From Mycolicibacterium vaccae NBRC 14118 = CIP 105934 (GTDB taxonomy: Bacteria > Actinomycetota > Actinomycetes > Mycobacteriales > Mycobacteriaceae), in NCBI RefSeq assembly GCF_001552715.1, contig NZ_BCRS01000003.1, positions 1 to 64,000 of the forward strand: DNA of 64,000 nucleotides. Direction: 5' to 3'. A program made the position numbers and the translations under genes. Position 1 is the stretch's first letter; each line of letters begins with the position of its first letter. Below are positions 26,167-33,713 of this stretch, piece by piece. Below the pieces are notes generated by a model that was not told the DNA's origin, did no database searches, and was given only the letters and a program-made list of their open reading frames with translations.

Positions 26167-27319
26167 GGCGTATGTCATCGACGCTGTACGCACCGCGATC
26201 GGCAAGCGCAATGGGTCGCTCGCCGGTGTGCACCCTGTCGACCTCGGGGCGGCGGGCTGGCGCGGCCTGTTCGCGCGCAACGACGTGGACCCCGGCGCCG
26301 TCGACGACGTCATCGCCGGCTGCGTCGACGCGATCGGGCCGCAGGCGGGCAACATCGCGCGGCTGTCCTGGCTGGCCGCCGGTTACCCCGAAGAGGTGCC
26401 CGGCGTGACCGTCGACCGGCAGTGCGGCTCCAGCCAGCAGGCGATCTCGTTCGGCGCCCAGGCGATCCTGTCCGGTACCGCCGACCTGATCGTCGCCGGT
26501 GGGATGCAGAACATGAGCCAGATCCCCATCAGTTCGGCGATGACCGTCGCCGAGCAGTTCGGATTCACCTCCCCGACAAACGAATCCAAGAGCTGGCTGC
26601 ACCGCTACGGCGACCAGGAGATCTCGCAGTTCCGCGGCGCGGAGCTCATCGCCGAGAAGTGGGACATCTCGCGCGAGGACATGGAACAGTTCGCGCTGAC
26701 CAGCCACCAGCGCGCCCAGGCCGCGATCCGCGCGGGTCATTTCGAGAACGAGATCATCCCGGTCGAATCTGACGGCGACAGTTTCCGCATCGACGAGGGC
26801 CCGCGCGACACCTCGCTGGAGAAGATGGCCGGCCTGAAGACCCTGGTGGACGGCGGCCGGTTGACCGCTGCGATGGCCAGCCAGATCTCCGACGGTGCCA
26901 GCGCGGTGCTGTTGGCGTCGGAAAGCGCGGTGAAGACCCACAACCTCAAGCCGCGTGCCCGGATCCACCACATCAGTGCGCGCGGCGCCGACCCGGTGTT
27001 CATGCTGACCGGACCGATCCCTGCCACCCGTTACGCACTGGACAAGGCGGGTCTGACGATCGACGACATCGACACCGTCGAGATCAACGAGGCCTTCGCG
27101 CCGGTCGTGCAGGCGTGGCTCAAGGAGACCAAGGCCGACCCGGAGAAGGTCAATCCCAACGGTGGGGCCATCGCGCTCGGACATCCGTTGGGGGCAACGG
27201 GCGCAAAGCTTTTCGCGACGATGCTGAACACCCTCGAGCGCACCGGCGGCCGCTACGGGCTGCAGACGATGTGCGAGGGCGGCGGCACCGCCAACGTCAC
27301 GATCATCGAACGGCTCTGA
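26159..27319 (+). CDS. fadA6: Acetyl-CoA acyltransferase FadA6
   Basis: The 386-residue thiolase is homologous to Rv3556c, which cleaves the beta-keto CoA ester formed after IpdAB opens the last ring. Catalytic residues are visible: nucleophile Cys in VDRQCGSSQQA (C89), the histidine in [14 protein letters not shown] (about 341-354) and the second cysteine in LQTMCEGGGTANV (about 371). The NEAF motif (about 310) is also present. The ATG lies inside the end of kstR2 with AAGGAGAG upstream. It is followed by a large inverted repeat that probably ends transcription. Confidence 0.93.
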   Translation: MAEAYVIDAVRTAIGKRNGSLAGVHPVDLGAAGWRGLFARNDVDPGAVDDVIAGCVDAIGPQAGNIARLSWLAAGYPEEVPGVTVDRQCGSSQQAISFGAQAILSGTADLIVAGGMQNMSQIPISSAMTVAEQFGFTSPTNESKSWLHRYGDQEISQFRGAELIAEKWDISREDMEQFALTSHQRAQAAIRAGHFENEIIPVESDGDSFRIDEGPRDTSLEKMAGLKTLVDGGRLTAAMASQISDGASAVLLASESAVKTHNLKPRARIHHISARGADPVFMLTGPIPATRYALDKAGLTIDDIDTVEINEAFAPVVQAWLKETKADPEKVNPNGGAIALGHPLGATGAKLFATMLNTLERTGGRYGLQTMCEGGGTANVTIIERL

Positions 27320-27325
27320 GACCTT

Positions 27326-27388
27326 CGCCGAAATTGCATTCCATGCGGGCATAATCGCGAAAAGCCCACGCGGAATGCAATTTCGGCG
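27326..27388. terminator. Large inverted repeat between convergent fadA6 and adh
   Basis: Left arm 27326-27350 and right arm 27364-27388 are reverse complements over 25 bp with only three mismatches; the outer 17 bp (CGCCGAAATTGCATTCC) are perfect. The loop is 13 nt. The placement between two convergent stop codons suggests a bidirectional terminator. There is no U-tract, as is common in mycobacteria. The arms could instead belong to a dispersed palindromic repeat. Confidence 0.65.
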
Positions 27389-27394
27389 GATCGG

Positions 27395-28507
27395 TCAGTG
27401 GTCGTGCAGGATGACGCCGCGGATGTTGCGGCCTGCTCGCATGTCCTCGTAGCCCTCATTGACCTCGGCGAGCTTGTACTCGTGAGTGACGGTCTCGTCG
27501 AGCAGCAGCTTGCCCTCGCGGTACAGCGACAGCAGCCGCGGAATGTCGGCGCGCGGGTTGGCCTCACCGTAGAGGCTGCCCAGCAAACGCTTCTGGAACA
27601 GCGTGAACATCATCAGCCCGAGCGTCGGCTTGTTGTCGGCCATGGTGGACAGCGCGGTCATCACCACCGCGCCGCCCTTGCGGATGATGTTGGCGGCGTC
27701 CTCCAGCATCGAGCCCTCCAGCAGGCCGACGGTGAGGATCGCCGAGTCGGCCATCACGCCACGGGTCAGCTCGGCCACCAGTGCGGTCGCCTCGGGCAGA
27801 GACGTCACGAAGTGCGTGGCGCCGAGCTGGAAAGCCTTCTCCCGCTTCGATTCCACCGGCTCCACGACGACGATCTTCTCCGCGCCGGCCAACCGGGCCC
27901 CCTGCACCGCGCCACTGCCGATGCCGCCGAACCCGATGACGACGACGGTGTCGCCGGGTTGCACGTCGGCGGTGTTGACCGCCGAGCCCCAACCGGTGGT
28001 GACACCGCACCCGAGCAGGCACGCCCGGGACAGCGGAATGTCGTCGTCGATCTTGACGATGGACGCTTCGGGCACGGAGCCGTACTGGGAGAACGTCCCG
28101 ACGAACGCCATCGCCCCGACGTTCTGGCCGCGCGCCCGGCGCCGGTAGGTGCCGTCGACCTGGGTGCCGGCCATGATCAACGCGCCGAGGTCGCACAGAT
28201 TCTGGTGGCCGGTCGAACAGAAACGGCACCGGCCGCAGGCCGGCAGGAACGATGCGACGACGTGGTCGCCCGGCGCGAGACCGACGACGCCCGCGCCGAC
28301 CTCCTGCACGATTCCGGCGCCCTCGTGACCACCGATCAGCGGCAGCGGGGCGGGCAGGTCACCGGTGCGGATGTGCTCGTCGGAGTGGCAGAGGCCGGTG
28401 GCCTCCCAGCTCACCAGCACCTCGCCGTCGCCCGGCGGATCGAGATCGATCTCCTCGACAGTCCAGTCGCCGCCGTACTCCCACAGAATCGCCGCGTTGG
28501 TCTTCAT
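27395..28507 (-). CDS. NDMA-dependent zinc alcohol dehydrogenase
   Basis: The 370-residue medium-chain dehydrogenase carries catalytic zinc ligands in ATGLCHSDEH (Cys about 39) and IGGHEGAG (His about 60). The structural zinc loop is CGRCRFCSTGHQNLC (about 90-104), and the Rossmann motif is VIGFGGIGSGAVQGARLAG. The start MKTNAAILWEYGGDW and CHSDEHIRTGDLP are typical of the NDMA-dependent (nicotinoprotein) group of actinobacteria, which keeps NAD bound and often uses mycofactocin for re-oxidation. It sits behind the PLD gene, at the end of the ipd operon. Substrate unknown; a sterol-derived or membrane-derived alcohol is possible. Confidence 0.85.
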   Translation of the reverse strand: MKTNAAILWEYGGDWTVEEIDLDPPGDGEVLVSWEATGLCHSDEHIRTGDLPAPLPLIGGHEGAGIVQEVGAGVVGLAPGDHVVASFLPACGRCRFCSTGHQNLCDLGALIMAGTQVDGTYRRRARGQNVGAMAFVGTFSQYGSVPEASIVKIDDDIPLSRACLLGCGVTTGWGSAVNTADVQPGDTVVVIGFGGIGSGAVQGARLAGAEKIVVVEPVESKREKAFQLGATHFVTSLPEATALVAELTRGVMADSAILTVGLLEGSMLEDAANIIRKGGAVVMTALSTMADNKPTLGLMMFTLFQKRLLGSLYGEANPRADIPRLLSLYREGKLLLDETVTHEYKLAEVNEGYEDMRAGRNIRGVILHDH

Positions 28508-28555
28508 GCGGCCGAGTGTAGGAACCGCGCAGTCGCGCCGTGGCGGATTCGGCGA

Positions 28556-30100
28556 TCACCAGCGGCCCCGGATCCGGTCCCGGTAGTTGCGTCCGTCGGG
28601 GTCGTAGAACATCCGGTAGGCGGGGGACGCCCACAACCGGGTGAACCGGCCCAACTGCTCGGGTCGGTGCGGACGCAGCCGGCCGGGTGGCCGCGGACCT
28701 CGACGGCCCGACGCATGCCAGGCCTCCAGCGCGTCCGCCGCCGCGGTGATCTCTTCGACGGCGGTCAGCGGATCGGCCAGCCCACCGTCCTGGGTGCCGT
28801 CGTCGGCGCGGTCCAGGTGCTCGCGCATCAAGCGCAGCCTCAGGTCCCGCGCGAACAACCCGTCGGAGTCCAGCACCGCGCAGGACAGCTCGCTGTCGTG
28901 GGTCCAGGACCGGCGGTTGAAGTTGTCGCTGCCGACACTGGCCCACACGTCGTCCACCACGCAGACCTTCGCGTGTACGTACACCGGTGTGCCCGAATGG
29001 TTTTCCAGGTCGAACACGTGTACGCGCTCCGGGCTGACCCGGCTGCAGGCAGCGACGGCTTCGTGGCGGCCGACCTGGTTGGGCGGCAGCGCCAGCCGGC
29101 CGTCGACGTCGGGATACCGGGGTACGACCGCCACCAGGTGCAGGTCGGGATTGTCGGCCAGCGCGCCTGCGAACAACTGCGCCACCCGCTTGGACCACAG
29201 GTACTGGTCCTCCAGATAGATCAGCCGGCGGGCGCGGCGCAGCGCCTTGCGGTAGCCCCTGGCGATGCTGCGCTCGCCGGCGGGCGCGAAGTCGTATTCG
29301 AAGTGTGCGTCGGGATAGGTCCGAAGCACCTGCACCGCATGCGGGCCGCACGGCGGCGGATCCGGTGGCTGCTCGGGCAGCTTCCCGGGTTCCAGGTCGG
29401 CGCCGCGCAGCTTGTCGCGGATCCACGCGATCGGCGACAGCATGTCGAGTTGTGCCGGGTCGTTCCAGCGTTCACGGAACGCGGTGTCCAGCGCGCCGAC
29501 CACCGGCCCCTGCAACCGCAGTTGGACGTCGTGCCACGGAGGGTGGTCGCCGTAGCTGCGCGCCATCTGCACCGCCTGGCGGTCCCCGCGGTGCGATGCG
29601 TCGTCGCGTCGCGAATGGCACAGGTCGATTCCTCCGGCGAACGCCACGTCGCGGTCGGGCGTGCCGGGACGGCGCAACACCACGAGCTTCTGGTGGTGGG
29701 ACCCACCGAAGCGGACGCGCTGATCGAGCAGGACCTCGCCACCGGCCTCCTCGATCTCGTCGCCGAGGTGCCGGTTCTGCTCCTCGCTGTAGGCGAACTG
29801 GTCCAGGTGGGAGCGCCACACCAGTCCCTTGACGACGACGCCGCGCTCGGCGGCGCGGCAGAACAGCTCGGCCACGGTCGGGCCGTCGTCGCGCAGTTTC
29901 TGGTCGGGATCGCCGCGCCAGTCCGTGAAGAACACGTAGTCCCCGGCGCGCGACGCGTCGACCTCGGTGGCGAGCTGATCGAAGTAGACCGACCCGTGGA
30001 TCAGCGGTTCGGCCCGGCTGCCCTCACACCAGGCCGGAAGGCGCGAGGACGGGTTACCGCGCTCTTCGGTCGTGAGAAACCACTGCGCGAGATCGGCCAT
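28556..30100 (-). CDS. Phospholipase D-superfamily protein
   Basis: The 514-residue protein has the two HKD half-sites of the PLD superfamily. The first is GGSHHQKLVVL with a downstream FAGGID (about 130-157). The second is YVHAKVCVVDDVWASVGSDN (about 385-404), including the GS-N tail. No signal peptide is seen, so it is probably cytoplasmic. It may be a phosphodiesterase/phospholipase or a phosphatidyl transferase. The ATG at 30100 is preceded by GGGAAGG; the open frame upstream to 30214 is arginine-rich and antisense-like. It lies between ipdC and the alcohol dehydrogenase on the same strand, where M. tuberculosis has fdxB and Rv3555c instead. Confidence 0.82.
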   Translation of the reverse strand: MADLAQWFLTTEERGNPSSRLPAWCEGSRAEPLIHGSVYFDQLATEVDASRAGDYVFFTDWRGDPDQKLRDDGPTVAELFCRAAERGVVVKGLVWRSHLDQFAYSEEQNRHLGDEIEEAGGEVLLDQRVRFGGSHHQKLVVLRRPGTPDRDVAFAGGIDLCHSRRDDASHRGDRQAVQMARSYGDHPPWHDVQLRLQGPVVGALDTAFRERWNDPAQLDMLSPIAWIRDKLRGADLEPGKLPEQPPDPPPCGPHAVQVLRTYPDAHFEYDFAPAGERSIARGYRKALRRARRLIYLEDQYLWSKRVAQLFAGALADNPDLHLVAVVPRYPDVDGRLALPPNQVGRHEAVAACSRVSPERVHVFDLENHSGTPVYVHAKVCVVDDVWASVGSDNFNRRSWTHDSELSCAVLDSDGLFARDLRLRLMREHLDRADDGTQDGGLADPLTAVEEITAAADALEAWHASGRRGPRPPGRLRPHRPEQLGRFTRLWASPAYRMFYDPDGRNYRDRIRGRW

Positions 30101-30135
30101 GCCTTCCCAGTACCCCGAAGGGCGCCCGGGGATGT

Positions 30136-31209
30136 CTAGTCGGCGATCATCCCCGCAGCCGAGCGGAGTTGCTCGACGGCTTCGGCGACGATCGCGGGCA
30201 CCAGTTCGGCGCACGACGGCAGATCCTCGATGATGCCGGCCACCTGGCCCGAGGCCAGCACCCCGGCGTCGGTGTTGCCCTCGACCAGTCCCGCCTTGAG
30301 CAGCATCGGGGTGTTGGCGGCCATCACGACCTGCGACCAGGTCAGTTCCTTGCCGTGGCGCATGGCCAGGCCGTCCTTGACCATGGACTTCCAGGTCATG
30401 CCGGTCATCTTCTTGAATTTCTGGGCGTTACCCACCGCGGCGGCGAAACCCTTCACCGGGGAGCCGCTCTCCAGCTTCTCCACCAGGCCGGTGCGCAGGA
30501 CTCGGTGCGGCATGCCGTCCACCCGGGTGGACACCACGGTGCCGTCGAGTGCGGCCTGCAGATAACGCTGTTTGACCGCCTCGGGCACCGTCGAGTCCGA
30601 CGTCAACAGGAACCGGGTGCCCATCGCCACCCCGGCCGCGCCGTAGGACAGTGCCGCTGCCAGGCCCCTGCCGTCGAAGAACCCGCCCGCCGCGACGACC
30701 GGCATCCCGGTGTCGGCCACGGCGTCGAGCACCGACGGCAGCAACAGTGTGGTGGCGATCGGCCCGGTGTGCCCGCCGCCCTCACCGCCCTGGACGATCA
30801 CGGCGTCAGCGCCCCAGCCGGCGACCTTCTTGGCGTGTTTGGCCAGACCGACCGACGGAATCACCACCACGCCCGCCTCTTTGAGCTTGGCGATCAGGTC
30901 AGGCTTCGGAGCCAGCGCGAAGGAGGCGACCTTGACGCCCTCGCGGATCAGCAGGTCGACACGTTCGTTCGCATCACCGGCGTCGGCGCGGATGTTGATG
31001 CCGAATGGTTTGTCGGTGGCGGCCTTGACCTTCGCCACCGCGGTGGTGAGTTCGTCGAGCGTCATGGTCGCCGAGGCAAGGATGCCCAGCCCGCCCGCGT
31101 TGGAGGTCGCCGAGACCAGCCGCGCGCCGGCCACCCAACCCATGCCGGTCTGCACGACCGGATGTTCGATGCCGAGCAGCTCGGTCAGCGGGGTCCTCAG
31201 TCGACTCAT
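30136..31209 (-). CDS. ipdC: Flavin-dependent oxidoreductase IpdC (nitronate monooxygenase-like)
   Basis: The 357-residue TIM barrel of the NPD/2-nitropropane dioxygenase family is homologous to Rv3553/IpdC, which is required for HIP degradation. FMN-site features: VQTGMGWVAGARLVSATSNA (about 19-38), VIVQGGEGGGHTGP (about 138-151), and PVVAAGGFFDGRGLAAALSYGA with GVAMGTRFLLTSDS (about 170-206). The ATG overlaps the stop codon of a tiny upstream frame (see 31206-31241), so translation is probably coupled through it from ipdB. Flavin type and exact reaction are taken from the family. Confidence 0.9.
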   Translation of the reverse strand: MSRLRTPLTELLGIEHPVVQTGMGWVAGARLVSATSNAGGLGILASATMTLDELTTAVAKVKAATDKPFGINIRADAGDANERVDLLIREGVKVASFALAPKPDLIAKLKEAGVVVIPSVGLAKHAKKVAGWGADAVIVQGGEGGGHTGPIATTLLLPSVLDAVADTGMPVVAAGGFFDGRGLAAALSYGAAGVAMGTRFLLTSDSTVPEAVKQRYLQAALDGTVVSTRVDGMPHRVLRTGLVEKLESGSPVKGFAAAVGNAQKFKKMTGMTWKSMVKDGLAMRHGKELTWSQVVMAANTPMLLKAGLVEGNTDAGVLASGQVAGIIEDLPSCAELVPAIVAEAVEQLRSAAGMIAD

Positions 31210-31241
31210 GCTTTTACTCTGTTCTTCGCGCGAGCGCTCAT
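31206..31241 (-). CDS. 11-codon mini-ORF 2 linking ipdB and ipdC (MSARAKNRVKA)
   Basis: An ATG at 31241 overlaps the stop of mini-ORF 1 (TGATG), and the frame ends with a TGA that overlaps the ipdC ATG (ATGA). The peptide would be short, basic and without known fold. Its most likely use is to pass terminating ribosomes on to ipdC. It is the older or newer copy of a 32 bp tandem duplication. Confidence 0.4.
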   Translation of the reverse strand: MSARAKNRVKA

Positions 31242-31282
31242 CACTTGACTCGGTTCTTCGCGCGAGCGCTCATCACTTGACT
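31221..31282. repeat. 32 bp-period tandem duplication at the ipdB end
   Basis: Two identical 30 bp copies (31221-31250 and 31253-31282) are separated by 2 bp. The right copy contains the last codons and stop of ipdB; the left copy sits in the gap to ipdC. The unit contains GAGCGCTCGCGCGAAGAAC on the minus strand and preserves the stop-start overlaps in both copies. Confidence 0.9.
31241..31273 (-). CDS. 10-codon mini-ORF 1 after ipdB (MSARAKNRVK)
   Basis: Its ATG overlaps the ipdB stop codon (TGATG at 31275-31271) and its own TGA overlaps the ATG of mini-ORF 2. The peptide is identical to mini-ORF 2 except for the missing final Ala. It arises from the same 32 bp tandem repeat. Coding status rests only on the stop-start chain, since no conservation could be tested. 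Confidence 0.4.
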   Translation of the reverse strand: MSARAKNRVK

Positions 31283-32019
31283 TCTCTGTCCCGCAACGAT
31301 TTCGGGTCGATGACCTCACGCAGCAACTTCTCCTCCTCGGCCGACGGCAGCCGGGTGGTCTCGGCCTCGCCGAGTCCGTGCACCTCGAACGACGTGTTCT
31401 CGGCGACCTGGTCGGGCTCGACCCCGGGGTGCAGGGACACCGCGCGCATCTGGTGGTCGGGGCCGTTGAAGTCGAACACCCCGAGGTTGGTGACCACCCG
31501 GTAGACGTTGACGAACCGGTAGGCCGGGTTGTCGGGATCCACCTTGTCCCAGCCTATTCCGGACACGATGTCGACCGACTCGCCGAACACGCGCGTGGAG
31601 TGGTTGCCCACCCAGTAGCTGGTGGCGTGGTTGATGGTGTTTCCCGGTGCGCCGCGCACACCGAACATCTGGCGGGTCGGGTGCTGCAGCGGGCCGAACG
31701 CGGACAGGTTCTGGTTGCCGTAGCGGTCGATCTGATTGGCGCCCATCACGACGTGCCTGCGGCCCCAGGCCAGCGTCTCGAAGACGCGGCCGAACGGCAT
31801 CCAGCCCTCGATCGCGGCGGCGGCGCCGATGGCGGGAGTGTCGGCGATCAGCCGGGCCTCGCCGTCGCTCAGCACGATGTCGGGGGAGAACGTCAGCCGG
31901 GCCAGCCGGGCGCCGATCGACACGATCGTCGTCATCGGGCTGACCATGATCTCGCCCGCGTCACGGAACAGTTCGGCACAGGCGACGGCGCACACCTCGG
32001 CCCGGGTTGCGGAAGTCAC
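31273..32019 (-). CDS. ipdB: Ring-C hydrolase subunit beta, IpdB
   Basis: The 248-residue class I CoA-transferase-fold protein is homologous to Rv3552. With IpdA it forms a hydrolase that opens the last sterol ring of COCHEA-CoA rather than transferring CoA. Recognisable parts are FRDAGEIMVSPMTTIVSIGARLAR near the N-terminus (within residues 18-42), DGEARLIAD, GANQIDRYGNQN and RGAPGNTINHATSYWVGNHS. The GTG at 32019 overlaps the ipdA stop (GTGA), which fits a stoichiometric heterodimer and fixes the start. Its end lies in a tandem duplication that produces two mini-ORFs before ipdC. Confidence 0.93.
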   Translation of the reverse strand: MTSATRAEVCAVACAELFRDAGEIMVSPMTTIVSIGARLARLTFSPDIVLSDGEARLIADTPAIGAAAAIEGWMPFGRVFETLAWGRRHVVMGANQIDRYGNQNLSAFGPLQHPTRQMFGVRGAPGNTINHATSYWVGNHSTRVFGESVDIVSGIGWDKVDPDNPAYRFVNVYRVVTNLGVFDFNGPDHQMRAVSLHPGVEPDQVAENTSFEVHGLGEAETTRLPSAEEEKLLREVIDPKSLRDREVK

Positions 32020-32906
32020 TTCGACGCCTCCTGTGCTTGGGTGAACCTGCGCACCGCGGCCTGGTAATCGGCCTCGCTGCCGGACAGGTAGGTCTTGACG
32101 AACTCGGCCCACGTCTCGTCGGAGGCGGCCGCCTCGGCGTAGTGGCGCTGGAACTTCTCGTCGCGGCGGTAATCGGGCTCGGCGGTGGTGAAGTGGGCGC
32201 CACCGGGCGCCTCGACCACGCTGTCGACCATCATCCGGTTGACCAGCAGTGCCTGTGGCGGAACCGATTTGACCAGTTCCTCGGTGGAGACCACCTTCTC
32301 CACCGACAGCAGGCGCTTCTGCGCGGACATCAGGAACAGATCGTCGAAGTACGGGTCGATACCGGTGTAGGCGGCATTGCCCTGCGCATCACCGAGATTC
32401 AAGTGGACCAGTGCCGCGTCGAGGGTCAGCGCAGGCATCGCGACGAGCTCTTCGTAGCCGGACCCCGTCGGATAGGGCGACTTGACGGTCTTGAGCTCGT
32501 CACCCCAGAAGGTGCGGACGTCGCTGCCCAGCCCGGCGCGGATCGGGAGGAACGGCAACCGCTGCGCGGCGGCCTGCAGCCCGCAGCGCAGCATGCCCTC
32601 GTCCATCTCCCGGGCCTCGATCGAACCGGAGGTGCGGGCCTTGGCGAACCACGGGTCGTAGAACGGCGGCGAATCCAGCGACACGAAACCGTAGTAGACG
32701 CGCTTGACCTTGCCGGCCGAGCACAGCAGGCCGAGGTCCGGCCCGCCGTAGGTGACCACAGTCAGGTCGGTGACGTCGGTGCGCAGCAGCGCGCGCACGA
32801 ACGCCATCGGCTTGCGCCGCGATCCCCACCCGCCGAGGCCGATGGTCATGCCGCTCTCGATCGAGGCGACAGCCTCGTCGAGGGTCGTTGTCTTGTCTGA
32901 CATCAT
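32016..32906 (-). CDS. ipdA: Ring-C hydrolase subunit alpha, IpdA
   Basis: The 296-residue partner of IpdB is homologous to Rv3551. The CoA-transferase N-terminal glycine motif is seen in GMTIGLGGWGSRRKPMAFVRA (within about 19-39). A region SGSIEAREMDEGMLRCGLQAA (within about 92-112) corresponds to where IpdA carries its catalytic glutamate. HLNLGDAQGNAAYTGIDPYFDD follows. It is overlapped by echA20 (ATGA) upstream and ipdB (GTGA) downstream. Two adjacent ATGs (32906 and 32903) are possible starts; the first overlaps the echA20 stop. Confidence 0.93.
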   Translation of the reverse strand: MMSDKTTTLDEAVASIESGMTIGLGGWGSRRKPMAFVRALLRTDVTDLTVVTYGGPDLGLLCSAGKVKRVYYGFVSLDSPPFYDPWFAKARTSGSIEAREMDEGMLRCGLQAAAQRLPFLPIRAGLGSDVRTFWGDELKTVKSPYPTGSGYEELVAMPALTLDAALVHLNLGDAQGNAAYTGIDPYFDDLFLMSAQKRLLSVEKVVSTEELVKSVPPQALLVNRMMVDSVVEAPGGAHFTTAEPDYRRDEKFQRHYAEAAASDETWAEFVKTYLSGSEADYQAAVRRFTQAQEASK

Positions 32907-33661
32907 TTCCCCGCTCGTTTGTCAGTGCCGGCGAACGCGTCCCGGTGTTCGTCGGAGACGCCGGCCAGATTGAGCTCGAATGTAAAGCCCTGCTCCATGC
33001 GGTATCTGGCGGTGACCGGTTGGATGTCGATGAAGTTCAGTGCTTCCTTGGCGGCGCGGATCACCCGGGTGTCCTTGGCCGCGATGTCGCGGGCGACCCG
33101 CAGCGCGGCCTCGTCGAGGTCGGCGCGCGGGACCACCTCGTGCACGGAGCCGAAGTGGTGCAGGGTGTCGGCGGTGACGGTGGCGGCGGTGAAGAACAGC
33201 CGCCGCATCAGGTGCTGGGGTACCAGCCGCGACAGGTGGGTGGCCGCGCCGAGGGCGCCGCGTTCCACCTCGGGAAGACCGAACTTCGCATCGTCGGATG
33301 CCACGATCACGTCGGAGTTGCCGACCAGGCCGATTCCACCGCCGACGCAGAAGCCGTTGACCGCGGCGACGACGGGCACCGCGCACTCGTACACCGCGCG
33401 GAAGGCTTCGTAGCAGCCGCGGTTGGCGTCGATCAGCGCGGTGAAACCCTCGGTGTTCTGCATCTCTTTGATGTCGACGCCGGCGTTGAAGCCGCGGCCT
33501 TCTGCCCGCAGGATCACCACGTGCGTGCTCTGGTCGCGGCCGGCCGCGGTGACGGCATCGGCCAGTTCGAACCACCCGCGCGACGGGATCGCGTTGACAG
33601 GCGGGTAGTCGACGGTCACCGAGACGATGCCCGGTTCCACGGTCTTGGTGGTGATCGGCAT
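32903..33661 (-). CDS. echA20: Crotonase-family ring-D hydrolase EchA20
   Basis: The 252-residue crotonase-fold enzyme is homologous to Rv3550, which hydrolytically opens ring D of the HIP-derived CoA ester. Oxyanion-hole segments are AEGRGFNAGVDIKEMQ (about 53-68) and NGFCVGGGIGLVGNSDVIVAS (split about 103-123). It has AGGAG 5 bases before the ATG at 33661; a longer frame to 33829 would run through the KstR2 operator and was rejected. It is first in the minus-strand operon echA20-ipdA-ipdB-ipdC-PLD-adh. Confidence 0.92.
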   Translation of the reverse strand: MPITTKTVEPGIVSVTVDYPPVNAIPSRGWFELADAVTAAGRDQSTHVVILRAEGRGFNAGVDIKEMQNTEGFTALIDANRGCYEAFRAVYECAVPVVAAVNGFCVGGGIGLVGNSDVIVASDDAKFGLPEVERGALGAATHLSRLVPQHLMRRLFFTAATVTADTLHHFGSVHEVVPRADLDEAALRVARDIAAKDTRVIRAAKEALNFIDIQPVTARYRMEQGFTFELNLAGVSDEHRDAFAGTDKRAGK

Positions 33662-33684
33662 GCAAACTCCTGGGTCGCTACCTA

Positions 33685-33698
33685 AGCAAGCACTTGCT
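33685..33698. promoter_or_regulatory. KstR2 operator between echA20 and the SDR pair
   Basis: AGCAAGCACTTGCT matches AnCAAGnnCTTGnT and is the most symmetrical of the three boxes (AAGCAAG-CA-CTTGCTT). On the plus strand TACGCT (33702-33707) ends 6 nt before the SDR GTG, so that message should be leaderless. On the minus strand echA20 keeps a 23 nt gap with a ribosome site. Confidence 0.93.
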
Positions 33699-33713
33699 TG
33701 GTACGCTAGCACA

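Noticed and set aside
27398-30139. A 913-codon open frame on the plus strand
   Set aside because: It is antisense to the alcohol dehydrogenase and PLD genes, whose zinc and HKD motifs are unmistakable. Its composition (Gly/Arg/His/Gln/Val-rich, no motif) is that of a high-GC shadow frame.
31221-31282. Interpretation of the 32 bp duplication as a CRISPR or mobile-element footprint
   Set aside because: There are only two copies with a 2 bp separation and no spacer, and the unit includes the ipdB stop codon, so a local tandem duplication explains it.
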